A DNA stretch of 64,000 nucleotides from Petrotoga sp. 9PWA.NaAc.5.4 (GTDB taxonomy: Bacteria > Thermotogota > Thermotogae > Petrotogales > Petrotogaceae): the NCBI RefSeq assembly GCF_002895485.1, contig NZ_AZRK01000022.1, positions 1 through 64,000 on the forward strand. Reading direction: 5' to 3'. Shown one piece after another: positions 23,895-34,793 of this stretch; position 1 is the first letter of the stretch, and each line of letters opens with the position of its first letter. The position numbers were made by a program, and so were the translations under genes. Below the pieces are notes generated by a model. The model did no database searches. It was not told the origin of the DNA and saw only the letters and a program-made list of their open reading frames with translations.

Positions 23895-25559
23895 TTACAT
23901 TTTTATTAATTCATCTATTTGATTTATTATTTCGTACTTTTTGGTTGCTCTATTTGATTCTAATTCTTGATCTGGTAATGAATTCATAATGCTTCTAAGT
24001 GTATTAAGGCCATCTTTTATAGACTTTAAATCTCCGGTAGCATTATAATAATCTATATATGATGAATAAAGTGTTTTATAGTAATCAAAAGCAATATTAG
24101 GATCATTTGGTTTTAATTGATAAAGTTTACCGATTATATTTATAGAATTAGGATTTAAATCTATTAAATCTTTGAGGGCTTTCTCTAAAGCTAAATTCAT
24201 ATTTTCAATATCTTTATTTAATTCTTCGTATTTTGAAGTAGCTTCAGAAATAGTCATTCTTCCGTACTTATATTGGATTTGAATAAATTCCTGTATTGCA
24301 TATTGTTTTTCAGCGGCTTGATTTCTGAGATCAGTTGATTCAGCAGAGTATTTTATTTGTAAATAATATTCCAATTCTGTTTGTAATTCATCTTCGTTGT
24401 ATTCAATAAGTTCCGGATAATTATCAACTATGTTTAAATAATTTTCTAAATCAAATCTTTCGTTATCTTTCACATAATATAAATTTTCTGCTAAATAAAT
24501 ATATGAAATATACCATTCTTCTGGAATAGTCTCGGTATTTTCTGATAAAATAATTGGTCTGTAATTTTTTTCAATTTCTAATAAATCTTCAATACTTCGA
24601 GCTTTATAAACTTCATATTCAAACATCAAGGGTTTATACGAAACAACAAAATCAAAATTTAACAAGTATTCATTGTACCAATTTGTTAATAAATAATCTA
24701 AATAGATATTTTTAATTTGAGAATTAATTTCTGGTTCTGATAATAATTCCTCAACAGTTTGATAAACCTTTTTTTCTTCTACTTCTACTATTTGATAATT
24801 CGAGAAAGTTCGTATTGGACCAATTATATCTCCTATATTTGCCGAAATAGACGCTTCAAAAACTTCATTGGAAACATCTCCACGTTTTACCCATCCTAAT
24901 GAACCACCATCAATAGAATTTTTAGAAACGGCATCAGTAAACGAAATTTCATTATTAATCAATTGTTCTTTTAGGATTTTTGCATTACTTTCATCATTCA
25001 AAACTATTATATTTATTTTTACGCTTTCAAATTGTGATTTCAAAGCATCAAAATTTTCAGATACAAAATTCGATAAGTCTTCATTCGAAAAATCAGAGAA
25101 ATATTGTATTATTTTATTATAAATTTCATCTCTATAAACTAAGCTTTTAACAAATCCCTTAAAAATATCTTCACTCTCAAAAAACTGCAAAAACATTTGC
25201 TTTGTTGTTTCATTTCCCATATATGAATCAAATATTTCTTGAGTTCTTTGATTCATTCCTGTAGCATCTAAAGTTATTGAGTTGTCGTTTAAAAATTTTT
25301 CCATAGCTTTATACTCCATAAGAACGTCGGTTATAAGTAAAAGATCTGCAGGTTTGTTAAAATATGTGTCGTATGTCTGATTTTGCAGGCTTATAGTTAA
25401 TATTGCATTATAATATTCGCCCATTAATTCATTGTACTCAAGAAAATAAGATTCATATATATTGCCTTCTTTTGAGGATAAATAAGCAATACTCTGTGAA
25501 AAAACAAATGAACTCAAAATAATTGTGAAAATACCAAATAAAACAATACTTTTTTTCAT
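23895..25559 (-). CDS. Secreted PpiC-type peptidyl-prolyl isomerase / foldase
   Basis: A 554-residue exported protein with a signal peptide (MKKSIVLFGIFTIILSSFVFS). An N-terminal helical SurA/PrsA-like region comes first, then a PpiC rotamase domain (about 150-270) with SIDGGSLGWVKRGDVSNEVFE and IGDIIGPIRTFSNYQIVEVEEKK. The C-terminal half is helical, TPR-like repeats (for example LKDLIDLNPNSINIIGKLYQL). It probably folds periplasmic or outer-envelope proteins. It ends in its own terminator, and an AAGGAGGT site precedes the ATG. Confidence 0.85.
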   Translation of the reverse strand: MKKSIVLFGIFTIILSSFVFSQSIAYLSSKEGNIYESYFLEYNELMGEYYNAILTISLQNQTYDTYFNKPADLLLITDVLMEYKAMEKFLNDNSITLDATGMNQRTQEIFDSYMGNETTKQMFLQFFESEDIFKGFVKSLVYRDEIYNKIIQYFSDFSNEDLSNFVSENFDALKSQFESVKINIIVLNDESNAKILKEQLINNEISFTDAVSKNSIDGGSLGWVKRGDVSNEVFEASISANIGDIIGPIRTFSNYQIVEVEEKKVYQTVEELLSEPEINSQIKNIYLDYLLTNWYNEYLLNFDFVVSYKPLMFEYEVYKARSIEDLLEIEKNYRPIILSENTETIPEEWYISYIYLAENLYYVKDNERFDLENYLNIVDNYPELIEYNEDELQTELEYYLQIKYSAESTDLRNQAAEKQYAIQEFIQIQYKYGRMTISEATSKYEELNKDIENMNLALEKALKDLIDLNPNSINIIGKLYQLKPNDPNIAFDYYKTLYSSYIDYYNATGDLKSIKDGLNTLRSIMNSLPDQELESNRATKKYEIINQIDELIKM

Positions 25560-25584
25560 ATGAAACCTCCTTAAATTTTATTCT

Positions 25585-25760
25585 TTTACTGTCTTTAGAA
25601 ATTATAAAATAGCTCTATAACTATAATCTTTATTGACTATGAATTTTTTAACTTTTCGATACCTGTACCTAAAAGTGGTGGAGAGCACTTCACCTTGAAT
25701 TCACTTTAAATACAAAAACTTATTTTTGGAAAGATCTCTGTTTCTAAAGTCCTTCTAAGA
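25585..25760 (-). repeat. Interspersed leader element, one eroded copy before the foldase gene
   Basis: The right end CTGTCTTTAGAAATTATAAA (about 25588) and left end GTTTCTAAAGTCC (about 25740) bracket an eroded GC hairpin (GAGCACTTCACCTTG). It points toward the foldase gene. The rest of the 448-base gap to 26008 is AT-rich with one promoter. Confidence 0.7.
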
Positions 25761-25923
25761 TAACTTATAAATTAAAACGCTTATTTTTGTATAATTTTCA
25801 TTTATAGAGATCATATTTTGTTCAAGATGATTTTAAAAACATAACACTATTTTATATTTTTTAAACTTAAAATAAGATTAAAATTTTTCTTAGATTTGAT
25901 TATTTTTACAAAAAAAAGAAAAA

Positions 25924-25952
25924 TTGACGAATTTTAAATAATATGTTATAAT
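25924..25952 (+). promoter_or_regulatory. Promoter of the small gene at 26008
   Basis: TTGACG and TATAAT with a 17-base spacer, about 55 bases before the start codon. Confidence 0.85.
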
Positions 25953-26007
25953 AAATTAAACAAAGAGTTTGTAAATTAAGATTAACGAAAAAATGGGGGT
26001 AATATAA

Positions 26008-26343
26008 TTGATAAAATTAAAAGAAAAACTCATTTTTGACAGTTTATTCTATAAATTTAACTTCAATAAGTCTATACTTTTTAAAGAAATAGGTTATAAA
26101 AGAAAGAATAAATATTTATTCTTAATTTTTTTATGCTTATCAGATGTTGATCAAAACAAAATAAAATATAATTTTAAAAAAAATAATGAAGATCTAATCT
26201 TTGAAATTTATATTAACAAAAACGAGAGTTATGAACTAACAATTAATGAAAATGAAAAAAAATCTTGCAAATCTTTTTATTTTGTGATAGTTAACAAAAA
26301 AATTCAAATAGAAAATGTCTTTGAGTTAACAGATATTCCCTGA
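26008..26343 (+). CDS. Small protein of unknown function
   Basis: The 111-residue product is not recognised. It is very rich in Lys, Asn, Ile and Phe, has a central hydrophobic strand (KYLFLIFLCLSDV), no signal peptide and no clear motif. Expression is supported by a consensus promoter, a GGGGGT ribosome binding site and a TTG start 7 bases later. Its stop lies only 17 bases from the end of the convergent GNAT gene, with no terminator seen between them. Confidence 0.65.
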   Translation: MIKLKEKLIFDSLFYKFNFNKSILFKEIGYKRKNKYLFLIFLCLSDVDQNKIKYNFKKNNEDLIFEIYINKNESYELTINENEKKSCKSFYFVIVNKKIQIENVFELTDIP

Positions 26344-26360
26344 AATTTTTCAGATTGTAT

Positions 26361-27215
26361 TTAATGTATTTTTCTTTCCATTTCTATTTGTTGTATAAAT
26401 TTATTATATTCATTTCTAATCAAAGCTTCATTTAAAGGGTCATCTTCAGGAACAGAAATAATTATAATTTCTTTATTTTCGCTGAAAAGCTTGAAAGTTA
26501 CGTCTTGTATTAAAACATCGAATTCTATGTTTTCATTTGTAGGAGCAACATCTACAATAAAACAATTATCTTTATTACTTCCCCATACTAAGTATCCTAC
26601 CTTGCCTATTTTTTGTGAACTGATAGTTTCGTAATTATATCTTTCGCCACTTAATTTTAAAGTTAAAGGGTCTCTTTGCCAATTCGGACTCCTTTTTAAC
26701 TTGAACTTAGCTTCAATTGCCATATCATATATGATATCACTCGTAGTTTTTTCATAATAGAAGGATATATGGGAATTTTTTTGAGTATCTTTTTTCTTAA
26801 AATATGAAATCAGTTTCCTTTTTTCTCTAAATCCATGTTTTTCATAGAACCTTATAGACCTTTTATCAAGATCAACAACTTCAAGAATAAGAGTTTCTAT
26901 TCCCTTCCACTTCAAATTTTCAATTGTTTTAAACATGATTTCAGAGGCAAGACCGCTTCCTCTAAATTCTTCTTTTACACCAATTGAGTCAATTCTTCCA
27001 ATTTTATTTCTTGTAGAAATTATACTGAAACCAACCGCTTTCTCATTTAAAAATACAACAAAAGAATCCTCCAGAGATATAGAATATTCTCTTATATCTT
27101 TTTCAAAACTTTCTAAAGTCCAGTTAACTGGAACTAAGTAATCTTTAAAAACTTCATTTACAAATTCTATTACAGTTGTAGTTGGAACTTCTTTAAGAGG
27201 CTTATAAGTATACAA
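26361..27215 (-). CDS. GNAT-family N-acetyltransferase
   Basis: A soluble protein of about 284 residues. Residues 45-140 form the GNAT fold with RIDSIGVKEEFRGSGLASEIMF, the acetyl-CoA-binding RGSGLA loop, and LILEVVDLDKRSIRFYEKHGF. A second C-terminal region of about 140 residues may be a degenerate second acetyltransferase half. The substrate is unknown. The TTG at 27215 is preferred because the GTG at 27227 lies inside the AAGGTGGGAG ribosome binding site. Confidence 0.82.
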   Translation of the reverse strand: MYTYKPLKEVPTTTVIEFVNEVFKDYLVPVNWTLESFEKDIREYSISLEDSFVVFLNEKAVGFSIISTRNKIGRIDSIGVKEEFRGSGLASEIMFKTIENLKWKGIETLILEVVDLDKRSIRFYEKHGFREKRKLISYFKKKDTQKNSHISFYYEKTTSDIIYDMAIEAKFKLKRSPNWQRDPLTLKLSGERYNYETISSQKIGKVGYLVWGSNKDNCFIVDVAPTNENIEFDVLIQDVTFKLFSENKEIIIISVPEDDPLNEALIRNEYNKFIQQIEMERKIH

Positions 27216-27328
27216 AAAAGCTCCCACCTTTCCTTATTTTCTTCTTAAGATCTTATTATATTTTAACATAAAATATCTAAAAAATATAATTTAACAACAT
27301 TTAAGTTGTTTAACAAGGACCAAAACAA

Positions 27329-27354
27329 AAAACCACCGATAGGTGGTTTTTTGG
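27329..27354 (-). terminator. Terminator of the pgk-tpiA unit
   Basis: AAAAAACCACC-GATA-GGTGGTTTTTT is a symmetric hairpin 9 bases beyond the tpiA stop. It may also act on the other strand. Confidence 0.9.
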
Positions 27355-27362
27355 TTAAAAGA

Positions 27363-28133
27363 TTAAAGGAGAACTTCAGACATGATTTTAGCAAGTTCTA
27401 TGAATTCTTCGGTGAGAGAAGCTCCTCCAACTAAGCCGCCATCTATATCCGGTTTTGTAAATAATCCAAGATAATTGTTTGCTTTTATACTGCCTCCATA
27501 TAGGATTGTTACACATTCAGATAATTGGTTGCTATAAATTTCTTTTAACAAATCTCTTATAAACTTATGTACTTCTTGAGCTTGATTAGGAGTAGCAACT
27601 TTGCCAGTACCTATTGCCCAGACAGGTTCATAAGCAATAACAATTTTTTTAACTTCTTCTTCAGTCAAACCATACAATGCTTCTTTTATTTGCCTTTCAA
27701 TTACGTTGAAAGTAAGGTCTTTTTCTCTTTCTTCTAATTTTTCTCCCACACATAAAATAGGTGTCATATCAAAACTCAATACTTTTTTAATTTTTTTATT
27801 GATTGTTTCGTCACATTCTCCAAAAATATGTCTTCTTTCAGAGTGACCTATTATTACGTAATTAACTCCCAAACTTTTTAACATTTCTGCAGATATTTCT
27901 CCTGTAAAAGCACCTTTATCTTCGTAAAAAACATTTTGAGCACCAACTTTTATAGTTGAACTTCTTACTATATCTATAACTTTTTCAATAGCTGTAAATG
28001 GTGGGCATACAATTATTTCAAATTTATTTTCTTGACCCATACTTCCAATAATTTTAGAGACAAATTCAGCTGCTTGAATATTAGTTTTATTCATTTTCCA
28101 GTTTCCAGCTAAAATATATTTTCTCTCATTCAA
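27363..28133 (-). CDS. tpiA: Triosephosphate isomerase
   Basis: Interconverts dihydroxyacetone phosphate and glyceraldehyde 3-phosphate. The 256-residue TIM barrel has AGNWKMNKT (Asn and Lys), the electrophile His in VIIGHSERR, the catalytic Glu in [14 protein letters not shown] and the phosphate loop ILYGGSIK. It overlaps pgk by 4 bases. It is separate here, unlike the Pgk-TpiA fusion described in Thermotoga maritima. Confidence 0.97.
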   Translation of the reverse strand: MNERKYILAGNWKMNKTNIQAAEFVSKIIGSMGQENKFEIIVCPPFTAIEKVIDIVRSSTIKVGAQNVFYEDKGAFTGEISAEMLKSLGVNYVIIGHSERRHIFGECDETINKKIKKVLSFDMTPILCVGEKLEEREKDLTFNVIERQIKEALYGLTEEEVKKIVIAYEPVWAIGTGKVATPNQAQEVHKFIRDLLKEIYSNQLSECVTILYGGSIKANNYLGLFTKPDIDGGLVGGASLTEEFIELAKIMSEVLL

Positions 28134-29332
28134 TTTTTTTTTACACTTAATGATGAAATTCCCGGTAGTTCTTTTCCTTCAAGGAACTCTAAAGATGCAC
28201 CTCCGCCTGTTGAAACATGTGAAAATTGATCAGCCAGCCCAAATTTTTCAGCAGCAGCTGCTGAGTCTCCTCCTCCAACTATAGTAACTGCACCTTTTTT
28301 AGTTGCTTCTGCGATTGCTAAAGCAATCTTTTTTGTTCCTTCTGCAAAATCTTCTATCTCAAAGACTCCCATAGGTCCATTCCAAAAAATGGTTTTTGCA
28401 TTTGATAATTTTTGAGTAAATAATTGTACAGTTTCTGGACCTATATCTAAACCCATCCATCCTGCAGGTATTCCATCATCAATCTTTATAAGTTTCTTTT
28501 CTGCATTAGCTTCTATTTTTTGTGCAGCAATTGTATCTATCGGTAAAACTAATTCAACATTTTTTTCTTTAGCTTTTTCTAGAATATCTTTAGCTACATC
28601 TAATTTATCCTCTTCTACTTTTGATGACCCAACGTTTTTACCTAAAGCTTTTAAGAAAGTAAACATCATAGCTCCACCAATTAATATCTTATCCGCTTTA
28701 TTAAGTAAATTATTAATAACCCCAATTTTATCAGAAACTTTTGCTCCTCCAAGCACAACTACATAAGGCTTTTCAGGATTCAAAGCAGCTGTTGACAAAA
28801 AGCGAATTTCTTTTTCCATAAGAAATCCTGCAACACTTGGTATATAATTTGCAATCCCAACATTCGATGCGTGAGCACGATGAGCAGTACCAAAAGCATC
28901 GTTTACATGAATATCAGCTAAATTAGCCCAATATTTAGCAAGTTCTTGGTCGTTTTTAGTTTCTCCTTTTTCAAATCTTGTGTTTTCTAATACAAGTATC
29001 TCACCTTTTTTCAATTCAGAAACCGCTTTTTCTACTTTCTCTCCACGCGTTTCATCGACAAAGAAGACATTGACATTTTTCAAGAGGTTTTTTAATCGTT
29101 CTGATACGGGTTTAAGAGAAAATTGAGGATCTTTTTCTCCATCAGGCCTTCCTAAATGAGATAAGAGTATAACCTTTGCTCCTTTTTCTAAAGCATAATT
29201 AATTGTTGGCAAAGCTGCTTTAATGCGAGTGTCATCTGTTATTTCACCATTTTTAATTGGTACATTAAAATCTACTCTCATTATAACTGTTTTGTTTTCT
29301 AAATCAATATCTTTTATTGTTAGTTTATCCAT
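28130..29332 (-). CDS. pgk: Phosphoglycerate kinase
   Basis: Transfers phosphate from 1,3-bisphosphoglycerate to ADP. At 400 residues it is full length for a stand-alone enzyme. It opens with [21 protein letters not shown] and carries the substrate loop [26 protein letters not shown], the nucleotide region [11 protein letters not shown] and the C-terminal [13 protein letters not shown] with [14 protein letters not shown] weak leader-element remnant (ACTTTAGAAAATATAG near 29388) lies upstream. A hairpin separates it from gap. Confidence 0.97.
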   Translation of the reverse strand: MDKLTIKDIDLENKTVIMRVDFNVPIKNGEITDDTRIKAALPTINYALEKGAKVILLSHLGRPDGEKDPQFSLKPVSERLKNLLKNVNVFFVDETRGEKVEKAVSELKKGEILVLENTRFEKGETKNDQELAKYWANLADIHVNDAFGTAHRAHASNVGIANYIPSVAGFLMEKEIRFLSTAALNPEKPYVVVLGGAKVSDKIGVINNLLNKADKILIGGAMMFTFLKALGKNVGSSKVEEDKLDVAKDILEKAKEKNVELVLPIDTIAAQKIEANAEKKLIKIDDGIPAGWMGLDIGPETVQLFTQKLSNAKTIFWNGPMGVFEIEDFAEGTKKIALAIAEATKKGAVTIVGGGDSAAAAEKFGLADQFSHVSTGGGASLEFLEGKELPGISSLSVKKN

Positions 29333-29453
29333 TTACTTTTGCACCCCCTGTTTAATAATTTTATTTATATTATTAATTTCAAAAAACACTTTAGAAAATA
29401 TAGATATTTTTTAGAAAAATTTTTCTTTCTAAGAAAGTTTTATAACTTCAAAT

Positions 29454-29479
29454 AAAGAAGGGGATAAAATCCCCTCTTT
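29454..29479 (-). terminator. Terminator between gap and pgk
   Basis: On the minus strand AAAGAGGGGATTTTATCCCC then TTCTTTATTT, a 6-8 bp GC-rich stem about 27 bases beyond gap. It may be partial, allowing read-through into pgk and tpiA, as no clear promoter lies before pgk. Confidence 0.78.
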
Positions 29480-29505
29480 CTAACTCACCAAATTTTAATT
29501 ATTAT

Positions 29506-30513
<1,008 letters not shown>

Positions 30514-30614
30514 CTAATACACCTCCTGCTAAGTTTAATGTTATTTTTTTCTCTAACTTTATTATACCTGTTCGATGATAATTTTTTGAAAATAAAAAGT
30601 TAAAATTTATAAGT

Positions 30615-31001
30615 TTAATAACCAAAATCAGGAATTTGTCCCAAATACTTTTGCGAAATTTCGTTTGTTTTGCTTTCTTTCATATCTTGAACCTTTTGAA
30701 TGACTTCATTTGTAGCCGCAATTATTAAATCTTTAATTGTATCAAAGTCTTCTTCTTGAATCTCTTCAGATAATATAATATCTTTGATCTTCATGTTTCC
30801 AGTAGCAATAACCTTCAAAACTCCTCCACCAGCCGACGCTTCCAATTCCATTTGGGAAAGTTCTTCATCAAGTTTATTTAGTTCTTCTTCCATTTGTGCT
30901 TGGGCTTTTTGAGCTTCGATTAATAGTTTATTCATATCTCCTTTGTTAGAAGGTTTCTTTGCAAGAGATCTTCCACCTAAACTTTTTATTTTTTTAGCCA
31001 T
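30615..31001 (-). CDS. YbaB/EbfC-family nucleoid-associated protein
   Basis: A small DNA-binding protein of 128 residues. The family core is MNKLLIEAQKAQAQMEEELNKLDEELSQMELEASAGGGVLKV, followed by DIILSEEIQEEDFDTIKDLIIAATNEVIQKV. These proteins are usually encoded near recR or dnaX, but neither is here. The ATG at 31001 has an ideal GAGGAGG site; an upstream in-frame start lies in repeat-derived sequence. Four tandem leader elements precede it. Confidence 0.88.
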   Translation of the reverse strand: MAKKIKSLGGRSLAKKPSNKGDMNKLLIEAQKAQAQMEEELNKLDEELSQMELEASAGGGVLKVIATGNMKIKDIILSEEIQEEDFDTIKDLIIAATNEVIQKVQDMKESKTNEISQKYLGQIPDFGY

Positions 31002-31039
31002 CTTGTTCCTCCTCACATAATATATATTTATACTCAATA

Positions 31040-31650
31040 TTTATACCCACTTTAGAAATTACAAAATCCTATATATATATTTTAAAATTAACTTTTTTTA
31101 CAAAATACCTCTTCATTTCTAATTCTTACTAATCGTCTACCTTTTAAACTTTTTCACTGCGTGTAATGAAAGAGAGTGGGGCTCCGCCCTGAACCCATTA
31201 TAAATTCAAAAACTTAATTTTTAGAAAATTCTCATTTCTAAAGGTTATATCTAATCCTTACTAATCGTCTACTTTTTAAACTTTTTCGCTACGTGTAATG
31301 AAAGAGAGTGGGGCTCCGCCCTGAACCCATTATAAATTCAAAAACTTAATTTTTAGAAAATTCTCATTTCTAAAGGTTATATCTAATCCTTACTAATCGT
31401 CTACTTTTTAAACTTTTTCACTACGTGTAATGAAAGAGAGTGGGGCTTCGCCCTGAACCCATTATAAATTCAAAAGCTTAATTTTTAGAAAATTCTCATT
31501 TCTAAAGGTTATATCTAATCCTTACTAATCGTCTACTTTTTAAACTTTTTCGCTACGTGTAGTGAAGGAGAGTGGGGCTCCGCCCTGAACCCATTATAAA
31601 TTCAAAAACTTAATTTTTAGAAAATTCTCATTTCTGAAGGTTATATATAG
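31040..31650 (-). repeat. Interspersed leader element, four tandem units with exact 132-bp period before ybaB
   Basis: The block CTAATCGTCTAC ends at 31140, 31272, 31404 and 31536, an exact 132-base period. Each unit carries GGGGCTCCGCCCTGAACCCA (one has GGGCTTCGCCC) and ends TTCTCATTTCTAAAGG. The ybaB-proximal unit keeps the right half (about 31040-31130). All point toward ybaB. The units are nearly identical, which suggests recent tandem amplification. The rest of the gap to 31843 is AT-rich with a TATAAT near 31770. Confidence 0.92.
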
Positions 31651-31842
31651 TATATGAAAAATATTTTGAAAAACATGAAATTTGAATAACATAAAAATAA
31701 TAAATAATCATTTTTATCAAGTGTCTAAACATGCTAAGAATAATTATAACATATTTATTAAACATATGATATAATTGAATTGTATAAATTGTTTAAGTGT
31801 AAAAACTATACTTTCTGAAATTTAGAGATGGGAGGGGTAAAA

Positions 31843-32574
31843 ATGGCAAAAAAATTTTTATTAGTAACGTTATTAAGTCTCTTTTTAGTTGTTTCTGCAT
31901 TTTCGATAACTTATGTGGTTGGAACAGAAGCTTCTTTTCCTCCTTTTGAATATGTTGAGAAAGGTGAATTTTTAGGATTTGATATTGAATTAATCAAAGA
32001 AATAGGAAAAATAAAAGGATTTGATGTAGAAATTAGAGATATGAGTTTCGATTCTTTAATACCTGCTTTGATATCTGGAAATATCGATATAGTTGTTGCT
32101 GGAATGACCATAACTGAAGAAAGAGCGCGAATGGTAGATTTTACAGTGCCATACTTTAGTGCAAATCAAAGTGTTTTAGTGAGAAAAGATTCTGGGTTTA
32201 ATATAACTGTTTTGTTTGGAAAAAACAAAATAGGTGTTCAGACAGGAACAACTGGAGATTTATGGGTTACGGAAAATCTTGTTGATAAAGGTTTTTTATC
32301 AAAAAACAATATTGTGAGATATGATACATTTAATTTTGCAGTTAGAGATTTAATAAATAAAAATATAGATGCTATAGTTTTAGATAATCCTGTAGCAGAA
32401 AGATTTACCAAAACAGATCCCGTAGAAATTGTAGGAATAATTATCACCAATGAGAATTATGGAATTGCAGTTAAGAAGGATAGAAAAGATCTTTTAAATA
32501 CTCTAAATGAAGGAATATTAGAGTTACAGAAAAATGGTAAGATAGATGAATTAGTGATTAAATATTTTCAATAA
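31843..32574 (+). CDS. Amino-acid ABC transporter substrate-binding protein (family 3)
   Basis: A 243-residue exported binding protein. It has a signal peptide (KKFLLVTLLSLFLVVSAFS) and the SBP_bac_3 core: VVGTEASFPPFEYVEKGEFLGFDIELIKEIGK, then SLIPALISGNIDIVVAGMTITEERARMVDF, and IGVQTGTTGDLWV. The ligand is probably a polar amino acid. The permease and ATPase genes are not adjacent, so this is an orphan component. The ATG at 31843 follows GGGAGGGG; the ATG 15 bases upstream has no such site. Confidence 0.9.
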   Translation: MAKKFLLVTLLSLFLVVSAFSITYVVGTEASFPPFEYVEKGEFLGFDIELIKEIGKIKGFDVEIRDMSFDSLIPALISGNIDIVVAGMTITEERARMVDFTVPYFSANQSVLVRKDSGFNITVLFGKNKIGVQTGTTGDLWVTENLVDKGFLSKNNIVRYDTFNFAVRDLINKNIDAIVLDNPVAERFTKTDPVEIVGIIITNENYGIAVKKDRKDLLNTLNEGILELQKNGKIDELVIKYFQ

Positions 32575-32609
32575 AGAATATTATAAAATAAAGATATATA
32601 AAATTTGAT

Positions 32610-32700
32610 GTAACATTAGGGAGTTTAGAAATGAATACTTTTGAAAAATAAGCTTTTGAATTTAAAGTGGGTACAGAGTTGAATCTTTAGTGAGTATAAA
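32610..32700 (+). repeat. Interspersed leader element, shortened copy before efp
   Basis: GAGTTTAGAAATGAATACTTTTG, AATAAGCTTTTGAATTTAAAG and GGGTACAGAGTTGAATC keep the left half. The GC hairpin is destroyed, and GAGTATAAAATC follows as a right-end trace. It points toward efp. Confidence 0.65.
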
Positions 32701-32731
32701 ATCTGATGTAGTATTATAAGGAGGATATTGA

Positions 32732-33292
32732 ATGCTTGATGTTGGTGATTTAAGGAAAGGCGATTATATAGTATATCAAGATGAAGTTTATAGAGTGGTA
32801 GAAGCTAACAAACATTTTATGGGAAGAGGTAAGAGCGGTTTAATAAGAACAAAACTAAAGAATGTTAAAACGGGTCTCATCAAAGAAGTAAGCTTTTCTT
32901 CAGGTGAAAAGGTACAAGAAGCAACTTTAACTTATCGAAAAGCTCAATATTTATATAAGGAAGGAAATGATTATTATTTTATGGTTTTGGATGATTTTGA
33001 ACAATTTGCCCTTCCAGAAGAAGAAGTTGAGGACGCAAAATATTTTTTAAAAGAGAATTTAGAGGTGTCATTGGTCTTTTTTGAAGGGAATCCTATTTCT
33101 ATAGAGCTTCCAACAGTAGTAGAACTAACTGTAGTGGAAACTGAGCCGAATTTTAAAGGCAACACTGTTTCAGGAGGTGGCAAACCAGCTATTCTTGAAA
33201 CCGGATTAAGAACGATGGTTCCTTTTTTTGTAGAACAAGGTCAAAAAATAAAATTGGATACTCGTACAGGTGAATACTTAGAGAGAGCTTAA
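32732..33292 (+). CDS. efp: Elongation factor P
   Basis: A ribosome-binding factor that relieves stalling at polyproline stretches. At 186 residues it is full length with the three beta-barrel domains: KOW-like N-terminal ([30 protein letters not shown]), central ([25 protein letters not shown]) and C-terminal ([18 protein letters not shown]...TGEYLERA). The domain I loop tip carries Lys in GRGKSG, the position that is modified in other bacteria. AAGGAGG precedes the ATG. Confidence 0.95.
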   Translation: MLDVGDLRKGDYIVYQDEVYRVVEANKHFMGRGKSGLIRTKLKNVKTGLIKEVSFSSGEKVQEATLTYRKAQYLYKEGNDYYFMVLDDFEQFALPEEEVEDAKYFLKENLEVSLVFFEGNPISIELPTVVELTVVETEPNFKGNTVSGGGKPAILETGLRTMVPFFVEQGQKIKLDTRTGEYLERA

Positions 33293-33349
33293 AATCAAGA
33301 GTATAAATAAAAATTAATTTTTATAATTTTTAAAGTGAGTAAAGACGAT

Positions 33350-33387
33350 AAAAATAGAGAGACTCAATTGAGCCTCTCTATTTTTTT
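33350..33387. terminator. Bidirectional terminator between efp and the MATE gene
   Basis: AAAAATAGAGAG and CTCTCTATTTTT flank the palindromic ACTCAATTGAGC. T-runs lie on both sides, so it suits the convergent genes. Confidence 0.92.
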
Positions 33388-33401
33388 GTTTTTATTTGTT
33401 A

Positions 33402-34793
33402 TTAAATTTCACATTCTTCTTCATTTAAAGTAATTTTTCTTTTTTCTTTTTTTTCTTGAATGTTAAGTATTCTATATTCCCTAACTACAAAAAATAGAGT
33501 TAACAAAGCAGCTAAGACATCGGATATTGGAAAAGTGTACCATATTCCCATTAGCCCAAAAAAATTAGACAAAATAAAAACCAAAGGAATGAATATTAAA
33601 ATTTGCCTCGACATTGATAAAATTAAGGCCGGAAGAGCTTTACCAATTGCTTGAAACAAAGCGGATCCCACAACTTGAAAACCAACTATCCATATAAACA
33701 TACCATTTATTCTTAAAGCTAAAGTACCTTCTCTAATTAAATTTGGATCGTTTGAAAAGATAGAAATAAGAAAATTAGGGAAAAGTTGTATAAGTAAAAA
33801 ACTTATTACAGACCAAATTGATGAAACTGTTAAAGCCTTTTTTAAAACTTCTTTTACACGTTCATATTTTTGAGCCCCATAATTATAACCGGCAATAGGT
33901 AAAAACCCTTGAGCAATTCCAAACATCGGCATAAAGAAAAAGGTTAAAAGTCTATTTATTACTCCAAATATTGCTATATGCAAAGAACCACCGTATATAC
34001 CAAGTAAATTATTTAAAACAATAGCTAAAATGCTTCCTGCTACTTGTCTTGCAAAAGCCGAGGAACCTACCGCCAATGTTTCAGAGATAATTTTTTTATC
34101 AAATTTAAAATTCTTAATATGGAATTTCAAAGAACTTTTGCCGCTGATAAAATAATAAGCTATATATAAAACACCTATGAATTGTGAAATTACTGTAGCA
34201 ATTGCCGCTCCTTTAACTTCCATATTCAAGGCGAAAATAAATATTGGATCAAGTATAATATTTAAAATAGCAGGTATAAGCATAGAAATCATTGCTTCCT
34301 TGGCTTTTCCTTCAGATCTCATAACATTGTGACTTGACATAGCAATTGTAAAAAATACGCTTCCATATAAGATTATACTCATGTAGTCTTCGGCGTAAGA
34401 TAAAATATCTGGAGTGGCTCCAAATAATTCAAGAATAGGGTCGAGAAATATCGTTCCTATTACGGTAATTACCAAACTAAGAATAAAAACAGATGAAAAA
34501 ATATTTCCTAAAGTTTTTTCAGCTCTTTCTTTATTTTTTGCACCTAAGCTTCTGGATATTAATGTTCCTCCCCCTATTCCTATCATTCCTCCAAAAGCCA
34601 TAATTATCATTTGAATAGGAAAAGCAACGGAAACGCCAGCTATCCCAAGTGTTCCTACACCTCTAGCAATGTAGATTGTATCAACAAAATTGTATAAAGC
34701 TTGGACAAACATAGCAATAATAGCAGGAAGAGAAAGCTTCATTAAAAGTTTACCTATTTTTTCCTGTTCTAATTGTCGTGCATTTTCTTCCAT
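33402..34793 (-). CDS. MATE-family multidrug/Na+ antiporter
   Basis: An integral membrane exporter of 463 residues with about 12 membrane segments in two similar halves. MATE landmarks are LPAIIAMFVQALYNFVDTIYIARGVG, GIGGGTLISRSLGAKNKERAE near the N-terminus, and the second-half equivalent MPMFGIAQGFLPIAGYNYGAQKYERVKE. It exports drugs or cationic compounds using an Na+ or H+ gradient. It directly abuts the marR-type gene upstream, so the pair is a classical regulator-pump operon. Confidence 0.93.
   Translation of the reverse strand: MEENARQLEQEKIGKLLMKLSLPAIIAMFVQALYNFVDTIYIARGVGTLGIAGVSVAFPIQMIIMAFGGMIGIGGGTLISRSLGAKNKERAEKTLGNIFSSVFILSLVITVIGTIFLDPILELFGATPDILSYAEDYMSIILYGSVFFTIAMSSHNVMRSEGKAKEAMISMLIPAILNIILDPIFIFALNMEVKGAAIATVISQFIGVLYIAYYFISGKSSLKFHIKNFKFDKKIISETLAVGSSAFARQVAGSILAIVLNNLLGIYGGSLHIAIFGVINRLLTFFFMPMFGIAQGFLPIAGYNYGAQKYERVKEVLKKALTVSSIWSVISFLLIQLFPNFLISIFSNDPNLIREGTLALRINGMFIWIVGFQVVGSALFQAIGKALPALILSMSRQILIFIPLVFILSNFFGLMGIWYTFPISDVLAALLTLFFVVREYRILNIQEKKEKRKITLNEEECEI

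Noticed and set aside
31040-31650. CRISPR array
   Set aside because: The 132-bp period has near-identical units throughout, with no unique spacers and no short repeat. The same holds for the 118-bp arrays.
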